A DNA stretch of 5,770 bases from positions 1 through 5,770 of the forward strand of contig QGUU01000178.1 of the NCBI GenBank assembly GCA_003242525.1. The letters are read 5' to 3'. The stretch comes from Pseudomonadota bacterium. Its GTDB lineage: Bacteria; Pseudomonadota; Alphaproteobacteria; Rhizobiales; Rhizobiaceae. Positions 5,656-5,770 of the stretch are shown piece by piece. Every line of letters starts with the position of its first letter. Within the stretch, counting starts at the first letter, position 1. Position numbers and translations under genes: made by a program. The notes beneath the pieces are model-generated. The model ran no database searches. It saw only the letters and a program-made list of their open reading frames with translations, and was not told the DNA's origin.

Positions 5656-5770
5656 ATGGACAGGGTGTTTTGTGGCCGGGTGGCCATATTGGGTCTAGGC
5701 TATATAGGGCTGCCGACGGCGGTGGCGCTGGCTACGCGGGGTATCGAAGTGGTTGGCGTCGATGTCAAGC
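5656..5770 (+). CDS. Nucleotide-sugar dehydrogenase, WecC-like (3' end missing)
   Basis: Only the first 38 codons are in the window. They form the start of an NAD-binding Rossmann fold: beta strand RVAILGLGYIGLPTAVALA (8-26) with the GxGxxG loop G13-x-G15-x-x-G18, then EVVGVDV (31-37), whose D36 should bind the adenosine ribose. The GLGYIGLPTA form matches UDP-ManNAc 6-dehydrogenase (WecC) and related UDP-HexNAc dehydrogenases, which oxidise C6 to a uronic acid with two NAD+. UDP-glucose dehydrogenases usually differ around this loop, so a UDP-HexNAc substrate is favoured, but it cannot be fixed from 38 residues. Being directly after a GT26 gene, whose family can use UDP-ManNAcA, supports the WecC reading. 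The symbol is left blank because the gene is partial. Confidence 0.85.
   Translation, partial: MDRVFCGRVAILGLGYIGLPTAVALATRGIEVVGVDVK

Overview
The window is a GC-rich (well over half G+C by eye), tightly packed piece of a surface or exopolysaccharide biosynthesis locus. Gene density, codon choice and the protein families suggest a proteobacterium, most likely an alphaproteobacterium (sphingomonad or rhizobial type). That placement is inference, because no rRNA or other phylogenetic marker is present.

Layout from left to right. (1) The 3' part of a FemAB/BioF2-like GNAT acyltransferase gene runs in from the left edge and stops at 1098. (2) One base later a GT4 glycosyltransferase begins (1100-2338). 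(3) On the opposite strand lies a GT2, rhamnosyltransferase-like glycosyltransferase (2322-3263), convergent with the GT4 gene and overlapping its tail by 17 bp. (4) A divergent intergenic region of about 256 bp (3264-3519) holds two perfect 10-bp palindromes and a terminator-like hairpin. (5) A 422-residue, largely helical protein of unrecognised function follows on the + strand (3520-4788). (6) Six bases later comes a WecG/TagA/CpsF (GT26) glycosyltransferase (4795-5598). (7) After a 57-bp gap with a possible leader hairpin, the first 38 codons of a WecC-like nucleotide-sugar dehydrogenase begin at 5656 and run off the right edge.

How the genes fit together (inference). The GT26 enzyme next to a UDP-ManNAc-dehydrogenase-like gene suggests an oligosaccharide on undecaprenyl diphosphate that carries ManNAc or ManNAcA near its reducing end. 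The GT4 and GT2 enzymes would extend the repeat unit, and the GNAT protein would add an acyl or aminoacyl group. The least explained component is the helical protein at 3520-4788. It has an aromatic- and His-rich core, sits between the divergent regulatory region and the GT26 gene, and is the best candidate here for an undescribed polysaccharide-related function.

No tRNA, rRNA, CRISPR array, insertion sequence or phage feature was seen.
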